Shown here: piece after piece, positions 60,669 to 64,000 of the stretch | Numbering within the stretch: the first letter of the stretch is position 1 | Layout: every line of letters begins with the position of its first letter | Assembly: GCF_900106745.1 (NCBI RefSeq) | Contig: NZ_FNNV01000001.1 | Span: 62,001 to 126,000, forward strand | Direction: 5' to 3' | DNA: 64,000 nt | From: Paenibacillus sp. CF384 | GTDB taxonomy: Bacteria > Bacillota > Bacilli > Paenibacillales > Paenibacillaceae | Notes under the pieces: model-generated | The model's input: only the letters and a program-made list of their open reading frames with translations | What the model was told of the DNA's origin: nothing | Databases searched by the model: none | Program-made: the position numbers and the translations under genes

Positions 60669-62333
60669 ATGAAACCGTGCTATTCGGGACTTGCTGTTGT
60701 ATCCTCCAAGCCTGCTTCTCTGAACGTTATCGTGGAGCCTGGGTGGATGAATACGGGAATCAGGATGGTCGAACTGATAGAGCCCGTTATGGTTTCGATT
60801 CGCGAGGCCGGCCAGAGATCGTTAGTCGATCAAATCTATCGCATGCAAGGCGAAGGTACCTCTTCTCCAAGCGGATGGAACGGAGAGGACATTCGCGGCA
60901 GCGGTGGAATGCCCTATCAACGCATGGTACCGGGATCCTTGCACGTGTATTCGAAGGACAGAAACAGACGTTATCTCGCGGAAACGGACTATACGCACGA
61001 TAGTTATTGGGGATCCATCAAGCGTCATCCGCAAGGGGGATTTGATGCGGGTGAGGAGCTGTCGCTGGATTATGCGGTTTGGTTATGCCGCTACGATGCC
61101 ATCGTGCTGTTAGAGGATGGAACGATTAGAGTCTTCGAAGGCGATTGTGAGGCGCCGGAATCGCGCGAGCTATTGTTGCCAGAGCCGCCGGAGGTTCGAG
61201 AAGGTTATGTGCTTGCGCATGTGTTTACAGGCTGGGGACAAAACCGCGTATATGGCGGCGGGAGTGTCGTTTCGAATGCGGAACATCGCTTCGCATCCGT
61301 TTCACAGACGGTTCCGCGGCTGATCGGCCGTTACGAGGACATGGAGGAACGCGAATACGTGATCGAAGTGTCGGCGGTCGCAGACGAGGAGGGTTACGGG
61401 CGAAGCTATCAAGCGCGAATAGCCGCGTCAGGCGCTGATTACGGCATGAACGATAGCTTGACAGCGGATACGTGGCGATGGACGGAACACGTACCGATGA
61501 CGCGCGATCGGAATTTGCCGTTGTTGCTCCAAACCGCCTATCGTTTCCCGGTGAGTTGGGGGCTTGAGCTCGATTTTTCACCTCTATGGCTGGAAGAAGA
61601 TGGTGACCCATCGGGTACATTCTACGTTCAAGCTTACCCGGAAATGATTTTCGACCGGAGAACGGCTTTGAACGGCAGCGAACCGCTGACATGCATGCCT
61701 TTGGAACAACGCGAGCATTTGGATGGTTTTAGGGAGAAGCTGGCTGCGGGTACACCTGTGAGAATTGCTTTTTTCGGTGCAAGCAACGCACGCTCAGGCT
61801 TATGGCCCTCTCAGGTGATCAAGGGCTTGAGGGAAGCCTATCCGCAAACGAAGATCTCAACTTCTTCCATTACGTATGGGGGAGAAGAGATGCGACATGG
61901 CCGACATCGCTTTCGCGGAGAAGTCGTGCCGGTCGCGGCAGACTTGATCATCATCGAGTATTTTATCAATGATGTTTGCCATGGCAATCCGGAGGAAACG
62001 GAAGTCGCTGCTCGTTATATCCTGCAAAGCATTAGGGACGAGAACATCCCTTGCATGCTGCTTACGAACAACGGAGCCAATCCGCTGTTTTCGAGGTATG
62101 CGTCATCTGCAAACTTCCAAAAGTATCATGACCTGTACAGGAGTTTAGCAGCCGAATACGGAGTCGCTTTCGTCGGCGGATATTCCTATTTCCGAAATTT
62201 GCACGAATATGGAAAGTATTTCATAACCGAGCTGAAAGGCAACATGATCAACCATCCCTATGGATTCGCCGATCGGAACTGGGGACAATTCGACCCGGTA
62301 ATCAGTACCGCCATTCTGAGAATGATCCTATAA
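60669..62333 (+). CDS. SGNH/GDSL-type hydrolase with N-terminal beta domain
   Basis: 554 residues from the ATG at 60669 (GGGAGG, 7-nt spacing). An N-terminal region of about 360 residues, with no family I recognise, precedes an SGNH esterase domain. Block I is FFGASN (S372, GAS instead of GDS), block II has the Gly of SITYGGEEM, block III is EYFINDV (Asn), and block V may be INHPYGF (His). Probably an acyl/acetyl esterase on sugars of the locus B glycan; cytoplasmic. The spelling of block I is unusual. Confidence 0.75.
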   Translation: MKPCYSGLAVVSSKPASLNVIVEPGWMNTGIRMVELIEPVMVSIREAGQRSLVDQIYRMQGEGTSSPSGWNGEDIRGSGGMPYQRMVPGSLHVYSKDRNRRYLAETDYTHDSYWGSIKRHPQGGFDAGEELSLDYAVWLCRYDAIVLLEDGTIRVFEGDCEAPESRELLLPEPPEVREGYVLAHVFTGWGQNRVYGGGSVVSNAEHRFASVSQTVPRLIGRYEDMEEREYVIEVSAVADEEGYGRSYQARIAASGADYGMNDSLTADTWRWTEHVPMTRDRNLPLLLQTAYRFPVSWGLELDFSPLWLEEDGDPSGTFYVQAYPEMIFDRRTALNGSEPLTCMPLEQREHLDGFREKLAAGTPVRIAFFGASNARSGLWPSQVIKGLREAYPQTKISTSSITYGGEEMRHGRHRFRGEVVPVAADLIIIEYFINDVCHGNPEETEVAARYILQSIRDENIPCMLLTNNGANPLFSRYASSANFQKYHDLYRSLAAEYGVAFVGGYSYFRNLHEYGKYFITELKGNMINHPYGFADRNWGQFDPVISTAILRMIL

Positions 62334-62348
62334 AAGGGAGACCCAACC

Positions 62349-63905
62349 ATGGAGAATGAGAAGATGCGTGAAGCGATTCGCACAACGAGGGAATTCAGAA
62401 TGAAATTGCTAGAGGACCGCCATCGTCCAGGCTATCATTTCGCGATGCCCGAAGGGCTCGGCATTCCCGGCGATCCGAACGGCGCTTTCTATGCCAATGG
62501 CCGCTATCATCTGATGTATCTCTACGCGCACAATGGCAATTCCTTTCATTGGGGGCATGTATCGAGCCATAACTTGGTTCACTGGCGTTATCACCGGGAT
62601 GCCCTGATCGTGAGCAACGGCGATAACGGCGCTTTCAGCGGAGGCGCATTCGTCGATGACGACGGTATAGCGTATCTCTCCTATTCGAGCTTGGCAACGA
62701 GCCTCGAAACGATGGCCGGAGGGGGCGTAGGAATCGCTCGCAGCTCAGACAGACATTATGAAACCTGGGAGAAGTTCGACAAGCTCGCTTTGCAAAGCAC
62801 GGTCAACGGAATTACGGAAGCCATCGGTCCGGAGGGAGAAACTCTTTACGTAGGCTGCTGTGATCCGAGCAATATATGGAAACGGGAAGGCGTCTACTAT
62901 ATGCAAACAGGCAACCTTTGCGTATTGGGCAAATACGGAAGAGCCGAAGATTCTCCGCTCGAAGCCAGAGGGGATTGGACGGATCTGTTCCAATCGACGG
63001 ACCTCAGAACGTGGACGTATGCAGGCCGTTTCTATGAACGAGATCGATCGAACAAATGGACCGAGGAAAGCGAAGACGATATGTGCGCCAGCTTCTTCCC
63101 GCTTCCGGTATCGCGGCAAGGCGGAGCAGCGAGCGGGAAGCATCTGCAGCTGTTTATATCACATAATAAAGGCTGCCAGTACTATATCGGCGAATATCAA
63201 GGCGATCGTTTACTGTTGGAATCCCACGGTCGCATGACATGGTCGGATTCTACGTTCTGCGCTCCGGAAGCGTTGATGGACGATAAAGGACGGCAAATTA
63301 TGTGGGCTTGGCTTGTGGATAATCTAGACGATGAGCTCCAATACGGCTGGTCCGGCGTGTACAGCTTGCCGCGAACGTTATGGCTAGGCGATGACCAGAC
63401 GCTGCGGATGGCACCTGTCGACGAGCTTGCTTTGCTGCGATACAACGAGAAGCGCTTTCCCTCTGTAATCGTTCCTGCCGGGGAGAGGCTTGCGTTAACG
63501 AATATAAACGGCGAATCCTCCGAAATTAGGCTTACGATAACACCGGGATCAGCTCGTAAAGCCGGACTGAAAGTGCGTGCATCGGAGAACGAAGAGGAAG
63601 TCACGCTTCTCTATTACGATGCCGCTGCGAACGAGCTGGTGTTCGATTCGACGAAGAGCGGTGCCGGCGGCAGGCAAATCAGGGAAGCAGCGCCATTTCG
63701 ACTTCACGGGTTTGAGAAGCTGGAATTCACGATCTTCATCGACAAATCCGTCATCGAAATCTATGCTAACGACCGTCAGGCTATCGCAAGACGGGTATAT
63801 CCGGTTAGATCGGACAGCACCGGCGTGTTCCTCTTCAGCGAAGGCGGCGACGCAACATTCGATACGATTCTTGTTTGGGAAATGATGCCTTCGAATCCCT
63901 ATTAG
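62349..63905 (+). CDS. GH32-like glycoside hydrolase (fructosidase-type)
   Basis: 518 residues, cytoplasmic. A five-bladed propeller (about 25-350) plus a C-terminal beta-sandwich. Candidate catalytic triad: nucleophile D42 in GDPNG (GH32: NDPNG), transition-state D172 in CCDPSN (GH32: RDP), acid/base E307 in CAPEAL (GH32: EC). FHWGHVSSHNLVHW and FSGGAFVDDDG are characteristic. GH32 enzymes cleave beta-fructosides (sucrose, raffinose, inulin, levan). With a GH36 alpha-galactosidase in the operon, raffinose-type sugars would be an obvious guess, but the deviating motifs make another specificity possible. Confidence 0.8.
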   Translation: MENEKMREAIRTTREFRMKLLEDRHRPGYHFAMPEGLGIPGDPNGAFYANGRYHLMYLYAHNGNSFHWGHVSSHNLVHWRYHRDALIVSNGDNGAFSGGAFVDDDGIAYLSYSSLATSLETMAGGGVGIARSSDRHYETWEKFDKLALQSTVNGITEAIGPEGETLYVGCCDPSNIWKREGVYYMQTGNLCVLGKYGRAEDSPLEARGDWTDLFQSTDLRTWTYAGRFYERDRSNKWTEESEDDMCASFFPLPVSRQGGAASGKHLQLFISHNKGCQYYIGEYQGDRLLLESHGRMTWSDSTFCAPEALMDDKGRQIMWAWLVDNLDDELQYGWSGVYSLPRTLWLGDDQTLRMAPVDELALLRYNEKRFPSVIVPAGERLALTNINGESSEIRLTITPGSARKAGLKVRASENEEEVTLLYYDAAANELVFDSTKSGAGGRQIREAAPFRLHGFEKLEFTIFIDKSVIEIYANDRQAIARRVYPVRSDSTGVFLFSEGGDATFDTILVWEMMPSNPY

Positions 63906-63922
63906 TTAAGGAGGTTAAATGT

Positions 63923-64000
63923 ATGGACAATCCGGCGGTTTATTTGAAGATTGTCGAGCCTGTGCCGCATCAGGTTGTTCAAAGGGATGAAGGGGATGTG
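63923..64000 (+). CDS. Partial gene cut by the window end, next member of locus B
   Basis: ATG at 63923 after AAGGAGG (8-nt spacing); 26 residues are visible (MDNPAVYLKIVEPVPHQV...). The phrase 'ivePvPhQVvQRd' reminds me of the N-terminal beta domain of sialate-O-acetylesterase/SGNH-type enzymes in Paenibacillus, but the fragment is too short to name. It is 17 bp after the GH32-like gene, so it belongs to the same operon. Confidence 0.6.
   Translation, partial: MDNPAVYLKIVEPVPHQVVQRDEGDV

Overview
The window looks like chromosome of a moderately high-GC, endospore-forming Firmicute, most likely Paenibacillaceae (Paenibacillus/Cohnella type). The evidence is strong Shine-Dalgarno sites with frequent GTG/TTG starts, a CwlJ spore-cortex hydrolase, a MapB-like methionine aminopeptidase, and two copies of the arrangement typical of this family: a YesM/YesN two-component pair beside an LplA/LplB/YtcP-type sugar importer and cytoplasmic glycosidases. 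No rRNA, tRNA, CRISPR, phage or intact transposase was seen.

Layout. 0.1-5.6 kb holds housekeeping and small conserved genes (DUF4309 secreted protein, methionine aminopeptidase, SF0329-like protein, VanZ-HD pair, a DUF6864-like/membrane pair, cwlJ, DUF1345). 5.8-31.0 kb is carbohydrate locus A: Gfo/Idh/MocA oxidoreductase, a 2068-residue secreted multidomain enzyme, GH88 unsaturated-uronyl hydrolase, beta-helix protein, GH2, clan GH-D glycosidase, then YesM/YesN sensor-regulator, lipoprotein binding protein, two permeases and a heparinase II/III-fold lyase. Only the giant protein and the binding lipoprotein carry export signals. The simplest reading is extracellular attack by the giant enzyme, import by the ABC system, and cytoplasmic dismantling of uronate-containing oligosaccharides; uxuA (mannonate dehydratase, 33.7 kb) fits the end of uronate catabolism. 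A 0.55-kb non-coding block with inverted repeats sits between two identical 19-bp direct repeats inside this locus (21.1-21.6 kb).

31.2-39.4 kb: small basic protein, ABC exporter, uxuA, an OmpR-type two-component system followed by a membrane protein and a PspA/IM30 protein (a probable envelope-stress module with a shared promoter motif), and a glycosyltransferase. 39.6-45.5 kb: a LacI regulator with tandem palindromic operators in front of its own gene, a complete ABC importer and a glycerophosphodiesterase. 45.6-48.9 kb: HTH protein, SDR, DinB, zinc alcohol dehydrogenase.

49.0-64.0 kb is carbohydrate locus B: YesN/YesM, two permeases, lipoprotein, then a run of closely spaced cytoplasmic enzymes (a 662-residue protein of unrecognised family, GH36 alpha-galactosidase, SGNH hydrolase, GH32-like enzyme, and a gene cut by the window end). 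The mixture suggests a galactose- and fructose-containing, possibly esterified glycan. The best candidates for something undescribed are the giant secreted enzyme, the 662-residue protein, the repeat-flanked non-coding element, the duplicated 60-bp leader shared by the 3.6-kb gene and uxuA, and tiny ORFs coupled to both YesMN pairs.
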